Positions 24,960 to 33,144 of a DNA stretch of 40,275 nt are shown here, piece by piece. The stretch's first letter is position 1. Every line of letters begins with the position of its first letter. Position numbers and translations under genes: made by a program. Source of the stretch: Bordetella petrii (GTDB lineage: Bacteria > Pseudomonadota > Gammaproteobacteria > Burkholderiales > Burkholderiaceae_B); NCBI GenBank assembly GCA_017745595.1, contig WMBV01000044.1, forward strand, positions 1 to 40,275, in the 5' to 3' direction. The notes beneath the pieces were generated by a model. It saw nothing but the letters and a program-made list of their open reading frames with translations. It did not search any database and was not told the origin of the DNA.

Positions 24960-25108
24960 AGGTGTCTGACTTCCGCAGGGGGCCAGGCACCGCCAGATGC
25001 CAGGTCAAATGCCAGGTGTCAGGCTCCCGGCAGGGTGCCTGACACCGTTGCGTATACAGGGCGTCGCCTGACATCGGTGTCTGACACCCTTGCGGGAGTC
25101 AGACACCT
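24960..25108. repeat. Dispersed hairpin repeat, cluster 1 (three modules)
   Basis: Modules lie at 24960-24991, 25014-25046 and 25076-25108; the last is inverted relative to the first two. Each is an imperfect palindrome near the family pattern GGTGTCTGAC-N10/11-GTCAGACACC. The first two modules have diverged (GGCCAGGCACC, GTGCCTGACACC). The cluster separates the converging ends of htpG and the GntR gene. Confidence 0.9.
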
Positions 25109-25119
25109 GGCCATGACCT

Positions 25120-25147
25120 GGCCATGCGCTTATGCGGCCATGCGCTT
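25120..25147. repeat. 12-bp direct repeat GGCCATGCGCTT, 16-bp period
   Basis: GGCCATGCGCTT occurs at 25120-25131 and 25136-25147, between repeat cluster 1 and the end of the GntR gene. No function is suggested by the sequence. Confidence 0.6.
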
Positions 25148-25174
25148 GTGCCCGTGCCGGCTGGACGGAGCGGG

Positions 25175-25966
25175 CTAGCGAACCACCTGAAACGACGTGT
25201 CGTGGCTGAACCGATCGCTGGGATATACGCCTATCGAGGCAAAGATCACCTGGCCCGCCGAGTCCAGGAACTGGCGGGTAATCTCCAGGCTGGCTTGCCC
25301 CTTGGTTGCCTGCAGGGCGCTGGCATCGGCCGCCTTGGCGTTGACGGCCAGGATGCGTTGCCGTACTTCCTGGATGGTTACGTCGCAAAGCCGTTCGATC
25401 ATCACGTGAAAAGCATCCGGCTGGCCTTCGATATTGTCGATCACCATCGCGTGTCCGGCCTGTAAATAGATGGTCAAGATCGCCGTGGGCATGGCGAGCG
25501 CGAGCTTGATGCGCAGCGCCCGGACTTCTATGACGTCCAGGCCCGGCGGAAAACCGGTGCGCGCCGCCAGGTCGGCATCCACGCGCACATGCCGGGTATG
25601 CAGCAACTGCAGCCGGGTATTGGCTGACTGGACCAGTTCCGGCAATGTGATGGCGCTGCGCATATAGCGCAACGGCTCTACGGGCTGCGAGGCAGTGACG
25701 GCATGGCCGATGCCGGCGCGGGCCGCCACCATGCCCGCGTCTTTGAGCTGTTGCAGCGCCTCGCGCACACAGTATCGGCTGACGCCGTATTTCTGCTGCA
25801 GTTCCAGTTCGGTGGGCAGGCGGTCGCCGACTTTATATCGCCCGGACTGGATTTCTGTTTCCAGTAGCTGCGCCAGGGCGGTATGGGGCAGGCGGGCCCG
25901 CCGCCCCCACGCCTGGGGCGACACCGCGCCGACAGCGGCGGTTTTGGATGATTTCATCTGTCCCAT
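25175..25966 (-). CDS. GntR-family regulator, HutC/UTRA subfamily
   Basis: The 263-residue protein (start 25966; ATG 25957 has a slightly better GGGA upstream and would give 260) has an N-terminal winged helix (LLETEIQSGRYKVGDRLPTE, QQKYGVSRYCVREALQQLKD) at about residues 30-95 and a C-terminal UTRA effector domain (RALRIKLALAMPTAILTIYL, ASLEITRQFLDSAGQVIFAS). It is divergent from the hydroxyacid oxidase, Bug receptor and aldolase genes and most likely controls them in response to a substrate or intermediate. The effector cannot be read from the sequence. Confidence 0.9.
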   Translation of the reverse strand: MGQMKSSKTAAVGAVSPQAWGRRARLPHTALAQLLETEIQSGRYKVGDRLPTELELQQKYGVSRYCVREALQQLKDAGMVAARAGIGHAVTASQPVEPLRYMRSAITLPELVQSANTRLQLLHTRHVRVDADLAARTGFPPGLDVIEVRALRIKLALAMPTAILTIYLQAGHAMVIDNIEGQPDAFHVMIERLCDVTIQEVRQRILAVNAKAADASALQATKGQASLEITRQFLDSAGQVIFASIGVYPSDRFSHDTSFQVVR

Positions 25967-26000
25967 TTTACTGGTCGCCCCGCATTGACAATGCCGGCGC

Positions 26001-26040
26001 TTGAATAGAAAATCCGTATTGTTCGAACATTTGAATAATA
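26001..26040. promoter_or_regulatory. Candidate GntR operator in the divergent intergenic region
   Basis: TGTTCGAACA (26020-26029) is a perfect 10-bp palindrome, flanked by TTGAATA at 26001-26007 and again at 26031-26037. It lies between the divergent regulator and hydroxyacid oxidase genes, about 70 bp before the latter, where a regulator site is expected. Confidence 0.5.
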
Positions 26041-26100
26041 TAGGATGGCCGTGGAAAGACTTGCCGCTAGCATGCTGTGTCGTCCGCCGCGGGGGGCGGC

Positions 26101-27270
26101 ATGACAAAGAAGCTGAACGTACACAATATTGCCGACCTGCGCCTGGCCGCGCGCCGGCGGCTGCCCAAGGGCTTGTTCGAGTATGTCGACCGCGGCACGG
26201 AAGAAGAAGTGACGTTGCGCGGCAACCGCCAGGCTTTCGACGCGATACGCCTGGTGCCGCGGCCGCTGGTCGATATTTCGCGGCGGTCTACCCAAACAGA
26301 GTTATTCGGGCACACGTACCGGGCGCCCATCTGCATCGGGCCTACCGGCCTGGCCGGGATGTTGTGGTTCCAGGGCGAGGCTCAGTTGGCGCAGGCCGCG
26401 GCGGCGGCGGGTGTGCCGTTTGCCCTGTCCACGGCATCGATCGCGCCTTTGGAAGACGTCGTCAAGCATTCCGACGGCTTCCCGTGGTTCCAGTTGAATA
26501 TGTGGAAAGATCCCAGCATGTCTTGGGAACTGGTCGATCGTGCGAAGAAGGCCGGCTTCAAGGTGCTGATCGTCACGATCGACAGCGTGGTCGATTCCAA
26601 CCGGGAACACAACCGGCGCAACGGCTTTACCGTTCCGATGCGGCTGACCGCGCGCAACGTGCTCGACGGCGCATTGCATCCGCGCTGGACCCTGGGCGTG
26701 ATGGGGCGTTATGTGCTGGGCCCTGGGTTGCCGGAGTTCGCCAATTACCCCGCGGCGCTGAAGACCAATCTGCGCGGCAAGATAGGCAAGCGCGACGGGG
26801 TGAAGGTTCCCAAGCACGAGGCGAATTCATGGGACGACATCCGGCGCCTGCGCGATATGTGGGACGGGCCGCTGGTGGTCAAGGGCGTCCTGTCGGCCGA
26901 GACCGCCCTGGCCGCGCTGGAGTGCGGCGCCGACGGCATCATCGTGTCGAACCATGGCGGACGTACGCTGGACGGCAGTATCTCGACCATTGAAGTGCTG
27001 CCCGAAATCGCGCAAGCGTTGCAGGGGCGCATGACGCTGTTGCTGGATAGCGGCGTAACGCGCGGAAGCGACGTGGCCAAAGCCATTGCCCTGGGGGCCG
27101 ACGCCGTCTTGATCGGCCGTTCGGCGCTTTGGGGCATTGCCGCGGCGGGCCGCGCCGGCGCGGCGATGGCCATCGAGATGTTGACCAGCGAACTCGACCG
27201 GGTCATGGCCTACCTGGGCTGCAATAGCCCGCGCGAGCTGGGCCCGCATCACATCTATTCAAAAAAATGA
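26101..27270 (+). CDS. FMN-dependent 2-hydroxyacid oxidase/dehydrogenase (LldD family)
   Basis: The 389-residue enzyme oxidises an L-2-hydroxy acid to the 2-keto acid. Family landmarks: ADLRLAARRRLPKGLFEYVDRG near the N-terminus, ICIGPTGLAGMLW, FALSTASIAPLEDV, WFQLNMWKDPSM, KVLIVTIDSVVDSNRE, LVVKGVLSAETALAALECG, the active-site His/Arg block SNHGGRTLDG and the FMN phosphate site DSGVTRGSDVAKAIALGADA-VLIGR. GGGGGGCGGC before ATG 26101 favours this start over ATG 26077. The substrate (lactate, mandelate or another) is not decided; its partners suggest a catabolic hydroxy acid brought in by the Bug system. Confidence 0.9.
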   Translation: MTKKLNVHNIADLRLAARRRLPKGLFEYVDRGTEEEVTLRGNRQAFDAIRLVPRPLVDISRRSTQTELFGHTYRAPICIGPTGLAGMLWFQGEAQLAQAAAAAGVPFALSTASIAPLEDVVKHSDGFPWFQLNMWKDPSMSWELVDRAKKAGFKVLIVTIDSVVDSNREHNRRNGFTVPMRLTARNVLDGALHPRWTLGVMGRYVLGPGLPEFANYPAALKTNLRGKIGKRDGVKVPKHEANSWDDIRRLRDMWDGPLVVKGVLSAETALAALECGADGIIVSNHGGRTLDGSISTIEVLPEIAQALQGRMTLLLDSGVTRGSDVAKAIALGADAVLIGRSALWGIAAAGRAGAAMAIEMLTSELDRVMAYLGCNSPRELGPHHIYSKK

Positions 27271-27283
27271 ACTGGAGACAACA

Positions 27284-28270
27284 ATGGACATTCCGCGTCG
27301 ATCTTTCGTCCTGGCTGGCACGCTAGCCGCGCTGGGAAGCATGGCCCCCAAGCTCGCACGGGCACAGCAATATAAGCCCGCCGGGCCAGTTACCATGATC
27401 TGCGCCTATCCGGCCGGGGCATTGGGCGACGGAACCGCGCGCATCGTGGCCAAAGGGTTGTCCGAGGCGTGGGGTGTGCCGGTGCCGGTAGAGAACAAGA
27501 CCGGCGCGGCGGGCATGATTGCCGCCGGGCAAGTGGCCAAGGGCCCGGCCGACGGAACGACGCTGCTGTGCATGATTCCCGAGGCGCTGTCGGTGGCTAC
27601 GGCGCTGGACGTGCCGCTGGGCTTCGATGTGCTGGCCGACCTGCAGCCTATCGCGATACCCGTCGTCAGCGCCTGCATTCTGGCGGTAAACGGGCAATCG
27701 CGCTTCAAGACTTACGATGATTTGATTGCCTACGCCAGGCAGCACCCCGGCGAGCTCAGCTTCGGCATCCAGGGTACCGGCAGTGCCTTCCACCTTGCCA
27801 TGCAGCGATGGGCCACAGCCGAAGGCATATCGGTCACGCCGGTGCCGTACCGCGGCGGGGCGGCGGTATTGACCGACTTGCTGGGCGGCCAGATAGATGC
27901 CATGTTCCTGGCGACGTCATTGGGCCTGCCGTATTTCAAAGACGGGCGGCTGAGGCCCCTGGCGGCAACCAGCAGCAGCCGCATCGCCGCGTTGCCCGAT
28001 TTGAAGACATTGGCGGAACAAGGGGTCAAGGGATACGATCTATCTGTTTCCATCGGCATTCTGGCGCAAGGAAAAACCGATGCCCCGATGGCCGGCGCGC
28101 TGAACCAGGCGTGCCGCAATGCCATGATGACAGCGGAAGCGCGGGCATGGATGGAACACAACTTCGTGACCACGTCCGGGCTGTCGTCGGCCCAGTTGAA
28201 AGAGCGCATGGCCAATGAAGTGGCCGAATTCAAAGACATTGCCAAGCGCGCCAACATCCGGCTGAGTTGA
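27284..28270 (+). CDS. Bug/TctC-type periplasmic solute receptor
   Basis: The 328-residue binding protein has a signal peptide (RRSFVLAGTLAALGSMAP, cleavage after ARA near residue 27). Family landmarks are AYPAGALGDGTARIVAKGLS, VENKTGAAGMIAAGQVAKGP, DGTTLL, SFGIQGTGSAFHLAMQRW and VPYRGGAAVLTDLLGGQID. Bug proteins bind small carboxylates and are the receptors of tripartite tricarboxylate transporters; no TctA/TctB partner is in the window. GGAG precedes the ATG, 13 bp after the oxidase gene, so the two are likely co-transcribed. Confidence 0.93.
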   Translation: MDIPRRSFVLAGTLAALGSMAPKLARAQQYKPAGPVTMICAYPAGALGDGTARIVAKGLSEAWGVPVPVENKTGAAGMIAAGQVAKGPADGTTLLCMIPEALSVATALDVPLGFDVLADLQPIAIPVVSACILAVNGQSRFKTYDDLIAYARQHPGELSFGIQGTGSAFHLAMQRWATAEGISVTPVPYRGGAAVLTDLLGGQIDAMFLATSLGLPYFKDGRLRPLAATSSSRIAALPDLKTLAEQGVKGYDLSVSIGILAQGKTDAPMAGALNQACRNAMMTAEARAWMEHNFVTTSGLSSAQLKERMANEVAEFKDIAKRANIRLS

Positions 28271-28277
28271 AGCCATT

Positions 28278-28979
28278 ATGGAAAACATCAAGCAGCGGCT
28301 GGCCACGGGCCAGACCGTCGTGGCGGTCAACGTCGGGGGGCGCAACCCCGATGTCGTGGCCACGCTCGCCAAGTACGGCGCCGACATGGCGTTCATCGAT
28401 TGCGAAAGGTCGGGCATCGCACTGGATAGCGCGGCTGAATTGCTTTTTGCGGCGAAGGCCGCGCGGCTGCCCGCGATCGTGCGCACGCATACGGCCGACC
28501 AGGCCGAACTGGTGCGCTTTCTTGACCGCGGCGTCGATGGCCTGGTCATTCCGCACGTGAATACCGCTGCCGAAGCGGCCGCGGCCGCCGAGGTGATCCG
28601 CTACGCCTGCGGCCGGGACGCGGCTTCCAAGCTGCTGGTGGTCCAGATCGAAACCGCCCAGGCCATCCAGAACCTGGACGAGCTTGCCGCGGTGCCCGGC
28701 GTGGACGCTTACCTGATCGGCCCCAACGACCTGGCCTACGACTTGTGCGGCGAGCGGGGAGCCAAGAATCAGCGAATGACCGCGGCCGTCGACGATATTT
28801 GCGCACGCCTGCAAGCACGGGGAAAGCGTTTCGGCATGCCAGGCCCACTGGCCGAGCGCGCCGAGTTCCGCCGCCGCGGCGCCACATTCTTGTACTACTC
28901 GCTCGAATGGCTGATCCAATCCGGCTTTCAGGCGCTCAAGGCGGCGGATGCGAGCGAACCAGGTAAACCAGGTGCCTGA
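28278..28979 (+). CDS. HpcH/HpaI-family aldolase
   Basis: The 233-residue protein belongs to the class II pyruvate aldolase family (4-hydroxy-2-oxo acid cleavage). Motifs: VGGRNPDVVATLAKYGADMA, FIDCERSGI, VRTHTADQAELVRFLDRGVD, GLVIPHVNTAAEA, the metal-site VQIETAQAIQNLDEL and YLIGPNDLAYDL. It follows the Bug gene by 7 bp and probably acts downstream of the hydroxyacid oxidase. The last five codons or so (end at 28979) lie at and inside a dispersed repeat module, which supplies the stop codon, so the natural C-terminus may have been altered by the repeat. Confidence 0.9.
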   Translation: MENIKQRLATGQTVVAVNVGGRNPDVVATLAKYGADMAFIDCERSGIALDSAAELLFAAKAARLPAIVRTHTADQAELVRFLDRGVDGLVIPHVNTAAEAAAAAEVIRYACGRDAASKLLVVQIETAQAIQNLDELAAVPGVDAYLIGPNDLAYDLCGERGAKNQRMTAAVDDICARLQARGKRFGMPGPLAERAEFRRRGATFLYYSLEWLIQSGFQALKAADASEPGKPGA

Positions 28980-29056
28980 CTCCCGTCAGGGTGTCGGACA
29001 CCGCCAGACCGTCTGCACACCGCGGTGTCAGGCACCCTGACGGGAGCCAGACACCT
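28970..29056. repeat. Dispersed hairpin repeat, cluster 2
   Basis: Module 28970-29002 and inverted module 29024-29056 lie 21 bp apart, each with arms near GGTGTCTGAC / GTCAGACACC (here GGTGCCTGAC, GTGTCGGACACC, GGTGTCAGGCACC). The first contains the stop of the aldolase gene. The pair lies between converging genes. Confidence 0.92.
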
Positions 29057-29087
29057 GGCTGCCCCGGCTGCGTTTCGGCCGCGATGC

Positions 29088-30053
29088 TCAATCGGCCTTG
29101 AATCCCGTCGCCTTGACGATGGCTGTCCAGCGTTGGGCTTCGGAATCGAGCAGCTGCTGCAGGTCTTGGCGGCTGGAGCCGACCAGGGTGAATCCGGCAT
29201 CGCCCAGCGTGCGCGCGGCGTCGGGGGCGCGCAGGGCAGCCGCGCTTTCGGTCTGCAGGCGGTCGAGCACCGCGGCGGGGGTGCCGGCGGGGGCGAACAG
29301 CGCGAACCACGCGCCGAAATCGATCTTGCCATAACCGGCCTGCTTGAACGTAGGCACGCCCGGCAGTGCCGCCGAGGGCTGGGTGCCGGTAATCGCCAGG
29401 GCGCGCATCTTGCCGCCCTTGACCTGAGGCCCGGCCATGGCGGTGGTGACGAAAGCGGCCTGCACGCCGCCCGAGATCAGGGCCGACACGGCGTCTCCGG
29501 TAGAGCGGTAATGCACGGGCTCGATCTTCATGCCGACTTCGCGCGCGAATAGTTCCGCGCCGAAGTGCCCGGGCGTGCCGGCGCCGAAGGTGCCGAAATT
29601 CACGCGGTCGCCGGCAGCCTTGCCGGCGGCTACGAAAGCGGCCAGGTCTTTGTAGGGCGAACTGGCGGGCACGACCAGCACGAAATCGGCGCGCACCACT
29701 TCGGATATGGGCGCGAAGTCTTTGGCGGGGTCGTAGTTCAGGTTGCTGTAGGTGGCGGGCGAGATGCTGATGGATCCGACTTCGCCCAGCAGCAAGGTGT
29801 AGCCGTCGGCGGGACTGCGCGCCACGGCCTGCGCGGCGATCTGGCCGCCCGCGCCGGCGCGGTTTTCCACCACCACGCTCTGCTTCAGGCGTTCGCCCAA
29901 TTGCTGCGATAGGGTGCGCGCGACGATGTCGGGCCCGGTACCCGGCGGAAAGCCTACGTTCAGGCGGATGGGCGCATCCGGGTATTGCGCGAAGCCGGCC
30001 AGGGGCAGGCACAGCAGGGCGGTCGCCATCAGGCGGCGCAAGGTCGGTTGCAT
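29088..30053 (-). CDS. Bug/TctC-type periplasmic solute receptor
   Basis: The 321-residue receptor has a signal peptide (LMATALLCLPLAGFA, cleavage near residue 22), then YPDAPIRLNVGFPPGTGPDI, VVENRAGAGGQIAAQAVARS, DGYTLL, NFGTFGAGTPGHFGAELFAR and HYRSTGDAVSALISGGVQAA. AAGGAG lies just before the ATG. It follows the DUF3237 gene by 72 bp on the same strand as the flavin monooxygenase, so it probably binds the aromatic or carboxylate substrate of that set. The ligand is unknown. Confidence 0.93.
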   Translation of the reverse strand: MQPTLRRLMATALLCLPLAGFAQYPDAPIRLNVGFPPGTGPDIVARTLSQQLGERLKQSVVVENRAGAGGQIAAQAVARSPADGYTLLLGEVGSISISPATYSNLNYDPAKDFAPISEVVRADFVLVVPASSPYKDLAAFVAAGKAAGDRVNFGTFGAGTPGHFGAELFAREVGMKIEPVHYRSTGDAVSALISGGVQAAFVTTAMAGPQVKGGKMRALAITGTQPSAALPGVPTFKQAGYGKIDFGAWFALFAPAGTPAAVLDRLQTESAAALRAPDAARTLGDAGFTLVGSSRQDLQQLLDSEAQRWTAIVKATGFKAD

Positions 30054-30125
30054 GGTTGGTCTCCTTGGGTAGGGCCTGCCGGTGCGTTGCCGGCGGTTGT
30101 GCGTGGCGGTGTGGCTACGGAAAGA

Positions 30126-30599
30126 TCAGCAAACGCGGTAGAAGCACAGCTCGACGCGGTCGGGAAACCGCGCGCCGGTGCCGACGAACAATTGGTCATT
30201 CAGCCAGGCCAGCTCGGGCGCGGCCGTTTCGAAGCGCGGATAGCTGCGGAAATAAATGCGCGCCGGGTCTACCGGTACGCCGCGCGCCAGCCGGGCAATA
30301 TCGTCGGCGCTGCCGGTGCGTATGCCGGTGTTCTCGACATATACCCGCTGGCCCGCGGGGGTTTCGATGACATAGCGGGCATGGATGTCGGTATAGGTGG
30401 CCGAGCGGATCGATTGGAAATCGGCGCCGCCCGGCAAGATAGTGCCGCTGAGGCGCCCGTGCGCCTGTCCGCCCAGGATGGGAATGACACGCCGGCGTCC
30501 GTGGGGCGTGTCGCCCACTTCTTGCGGCGGCCCTACCTGCACATGCAGCGTCGCGACATGTTCCAGGCGGGGTGGGGCGGGATGCGTGACTTCGGTCAT
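30126..30599 (-). CDS. DUF3237 family protein
   Basis: The 157-residue protein matches DUF3237: LEHVATLHVQVGPPQEVGDT, RRVIPILGGQAHGRLSGTIL, GGADFQSIRSATYTDIHARY, YVENTGIRTG and IYFRSYPRFETAAPELAWLN, ending DRVELCFYRV. The fold is predicted to be a small beta-barrel, and members often sit beside aromatic-degradation genes; the function is not known to me. The start overlaps the monooxygenase stop by 4 bp, showing tight co-expression. Confidence 0.88.
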   Translation of the reverse strand: MTEVTHPAPPRLEHVATLHVQVGPPQEVGDTPHGRRRVIPILGGQAHGRLSGTILPGGADFQSIRSATYTDIHARYVIETPAGQRVYVENTGIRTGSADDIARLARGVPVDPARIYFRSYPRFETAAPELAWLNDQLFVGTGARFPDRVELCFYRVC

Positions 30600-31861
30600 G
30601 GGGTTGCTCCGGTGGCGCGGCGCAGGGCAGCGGGGTCGAAGCCGGCCAGCTGCTTGTAGCGCAGCGAGACGGCCTGCAGTTCATCGTGGGAAATCACTTC
30701 GGCGATATCGGCGAACCCGTGCGGGGCGCGTTCCTCGGCCATTTGCATGACTTGCTCGGGCCCGTTGAGCCGGTTGCGCAGCACGATGCCGGCGGTGCGG
30801 GGCAGGCGTTCGGCTTCGTATTCGAGCAGGGCCGTTTCCAGGGCGCGCACCCGGCCCCGCTGCGCCTGCGCCAGCCAGTCGGCCAGGCAGCGCGCATCCA
30901 GGATGGCCTGCGCCGAACCATTGGAGCCTATCGGGTACATGGGATGGGCGGCGTCGCCCAGCAGGGTCAGCCGGCCGCGGGTCCAGCGCGGCAGCGGATC
31001 GCGGTCGACCAGCGGGAACTCGTAGATGGCCTGCGCGCCATCGACGATGGCCGGGATGTCGATCCAGTCCCAGCGCCAGCCGGCAAACCAGTCGGCGAAT
31101 ACGGATTTATCGACGCTGCGGTTCCAGTCGGTGGCCGGCAGCGTGGCATCGGGAATGGCCAGCTCGGCGATCCAGTTGATCAGCGATCGGCCCTTGCGCC
31201 GCAGCGGCTCGGAAATCGGATAGCAAACAAATTTCTGGTCCTGGTGGCCGGCCATGAACATGGTGCGGCCGTCCAGGTAAGGCGGCGCTTCGGTGACGGC
31301 GCGCCACAGCATGCGGCCCGAAAACCGGGGTTCGTCGCCCGACGGATAAAGCTGGCGGCGCAGGGCCGAATGAATGCCGTCGGCGCCTACCACCGCATCG
31401 CCGGCGACGGTATGGGGCGCGCCATCGGCACGGCCGCGGAAGTGGGCGCGCGCGCCGCTGCTGTCGTGGTCGGCGGCCTCGAGCGCCATACCCGTGACGA
31501 TGGCGTCGGCCCCAAGCCGGGCGCGCACTGTGTCCGCCAACAGCATCTGGAACTCGCCGCGATGTACGGAAAACTGCGGCAGCGGATAGCCGGCTTGCAG
31601 GCCGCGCGGCTCGCGCCAGATAGGCTGGCCGTGCTTGTTGTAATAGTGCAGGGCGGAAGTGGCAATGGCCTGTTCGGCCAATGCGTTCAGCAAGCCCAGT
31701 TGTTCCAGCTCGTTGACGGCGTGCGGCAGCAGGTTGATGCCCACGCCCAGCGGCCGTAATGCCTGCGCGCTTTCATAGACGCGGCAGCCGATGCCCCGCT
31801 GGTGCAGCATCAGGGCGAGCGTCAGCCCGCCGACGCCCGCGCCGGCGATGATGATGTCCAT
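30596..31861 (-). CDS. FAD-dependent aromatic monooxygenase (salicylate hydroxylase/PhzS-like)
   Basis: The 421-residue group A flavoprotein hydroxylase would use NAD(P)H and O2 on an aromatic substrate. FAD motifs: MDIIIAGAGVGGLTLALMLH at the N-terminus, the middle DAVVGADGIHSALRR (DG motif) and RLTLLGDAAHPMYPIGSNG (GD motif). RPLGVGINLLPHAVNELEQL resembles the PhzS-type subgroup. GGAGAG before 31861 fixes the start; an open frame farther upstream is not coding. It heads the minus-strand set monooxygenase, DUF3237, Bug, divergent from a MarR gene. The substrate is not determined. Confidence 0.92.
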   Translation of the reverse strand: MDIIIAGAGVGGLTLALMLHQRGIGCRVYESAQALRPLGVGINLLPHAVNELEQLGLLNALAEQAIATSALHYYNKHGQPIWREPRGLQAGYPLPQFSVHRGEFQMLLADTVRARLGADAIVTGMALEAADHDSSGARAHFRGRADGAPHTVAGDAVVGADGIHSALRRQLYPSGDEPRFSGRMLWRAVTEAPPYLDGRTMFMAGHQDQKFVCYPISEPLRRKGRSLINWIAELAIPDATLPATDWNRSVDKSVFADWFAGWRWDWIDIPAIVDGAQAIYEFPLVDRDPLPRWTRGRLTLLGDAAHPMYPIGSNGSAQAILDARCLADWLAQAQRGRVRALETALLEYEAERLPRTAGIVLRNRLNGPEQVMQMAEERAPHGFADIAEVISHDELQAVSLRYKQLAGFDPAALRRATGATP

Positions 31862-31884
31862 AGTCTCTCCAGGCCATTTTTTAA

Positions 31885-31903
31885 TTGTTATGTACCATAA
31901 CAA
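31885..31903. promoter_or_regulatory. Perfect 19-bp palindrome, probable MarR operator
   Basis: TTGTTATG-TAC-CATAACAA has exact 8-bp arms around TAC. It lies 24 bp upstream of the monooxygenase start and about 95 bp upstream of the MarR gene, in an AT-rich island, so bound MarR could control both directions. Confidence 0.75.
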
Positions 31904-31998
31904 AATAGACGGACGCCCTGCACTGGGGCTAACCCGAGGCGGGTGGCGCCTGCGCGCGGTCTGGGGTAGTGTGTAGTCCCTTTGCTCCGGCCTTCGCC

Positions 31999-32490
31999 AT
32001 GCCACCTGCTTCTACGTTCCGGCCGCGCCGCCCCCTGGCCCGCGGCGAGCACTTCGATCCGCACGTCGCCGGCATCGACTACGCCGCGCTCGATTCGCTG
32101 GTGGGCTACGCCATCCGGCGGGCGCAGATTCTGATCTACGAAGATTTCCTGGCCGCGCTGGAGCCCTGGGACATCACGCCGCAGCGCTTTTCCGCGCTGA
32201 CCCTGATCGCGGCCAATGCCAGGCTGAAGCTGACCGAGCTGGCGCGCATACTGGGTATTGCCCGCTCGGGGGCCGTGCAATTGGTGGATCAGTTGGCCGA
32301 GATGGGCTATGTCACCCGGCAAGAAGCCGTGGCCGACAAACGCGCCTATTCGTTGGCGCTGACACCGGCCGGGCGGCGCGCGCACGCCGAGATCACCAAG
32401 GCCGTGCGGGCCCATGACCAGCGCATCAGCGCCGGCCTGAGCAAGCCCGAGCGCGAACAGCTGATGACGCTGCTCGGGCGGCTGGGATAA
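31999..32490 (+). CDS. MarR-family transcriptional regulator
   Basis: The 163-residue regulator (ATG 31999; a GTG at 31969 is open but has a badly spaced ribosome site) shows the MarR winged helix: ITPQRFSALTLIAANARLKL, TELARILGIARSGAVQLVDQ, LAEMGYVTRQEAVADKRAYS, LALTPAGRRAHAEI. It is divergent from the flavin monooxygenase operon with the palindrome between them, so it likely represses that operon and itself and is relieved by an aromatic ligand. Confidence 0.9.
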   Translation: MPPASTFRPRRPLARGEHFDPHVAGIDYAALDSLVGYAIRRAQILIYEDFLAALEPWDITPQRFSALTLIAANARLKLTELARILGIARSGAVQLVDQLAEMGYVTRQEAVADKRAYSLALTPAGRRAHAEITKAVRAHDQRISAGLSKPEREQLMTLLGRLG

Positions 32491-32510
32491 AAACTACCGC
32501 GCCCGCGGGG

Positions 32511-33131
32511 TCAGGACAACGGCAGGGTCAGCACGCCTTGCGCGGCCGGGCGCATCATCAGCCGCCGGTACCAGGCCGACAGGGCTGGCGTGGCGGGCCT
32601 TTCGATGGGCATTGCCAGCCAGCGGTGGGCCACGCAGCCCAGCACGATGTCGCCCATAGAGAAATGGGTGCCGGCGATGTATTCGCGGTCTTGCAAGGCG
32701 TTTTCCAGCATCTGGCCCAAATGGTTGGCCTTCTGGGTCGAGGCTTCGATGGCGGCCGCGTTGCGCTGCGCCTCGGGGGTGCGGATCAGGCCCAGAAAGG
32801 CGGGCACCATGGCGGGCTGCCATTCGGTGGCGGTCCAGTCCATCCAGCGGTCTGCCTGCGCGCGCACCGCCACGTCGCCGGGCCACAGGCCGCCGTCGCT
32901 GTAGCGCGCGGCCAGATAGCGCACGATGGCGTTGGATTCCCAAAGCACCAGGCCGTTGTCGTCGATGACCGGCACTTTGCGGTTGGGATTCATCTTGCCG
33001 TATTCGGGCGTGTCCAGCCCGCCGAACTGCCCACCCACGTGTTCGGTCGCATGCGGCAAGGCCAGTTCCCGTACGGTCAGCAAGACCTTTTGCACGTTTA
33101 CGGAACTTGGGCGTCCCCAGATCTTCAGCAT
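32511..33131 (-). CDS. Glutathione S-transferase family protein
   Basis: The 206-residue protein starts at 33131, with AAGGA upstream (MLKIWGRPSSVNVQKVLLTV). The N-terminal thioredoxin-like domain has the glutathione-site motif NRKVPVIDDNGLVLWESNAI; the C-terminal helical domain has the N-capping motif region YIAGTHFSMGDIVLG. The N-terminal SSVNVQK suggests a Ser-type (theta/beta-like) enzyme. The substrate is unknown. It converges with the MarR gene. Confidence 0.92.
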   Translation of the reverse strand: MLKIWGRPSSVNVQKVLLTVRELALPHATEHVGGQFGGLDTPEYGKMNPNRKVPVIDDNGLVLWESNAIVRYLAARYSDGGLWPGDVAVRAQADRWMDWTATEWQPAMVPAFLGLIRTPEAQRNAAAIEASTQKANHLGQMLENALQDREYIAGTHFSMGDIVLGCVAHRWLAMPIERPATPALSAWYRRLMMRPAAQGVLTLPLS

Positions 33132-33144
33132 GATGGTTCCTTGA

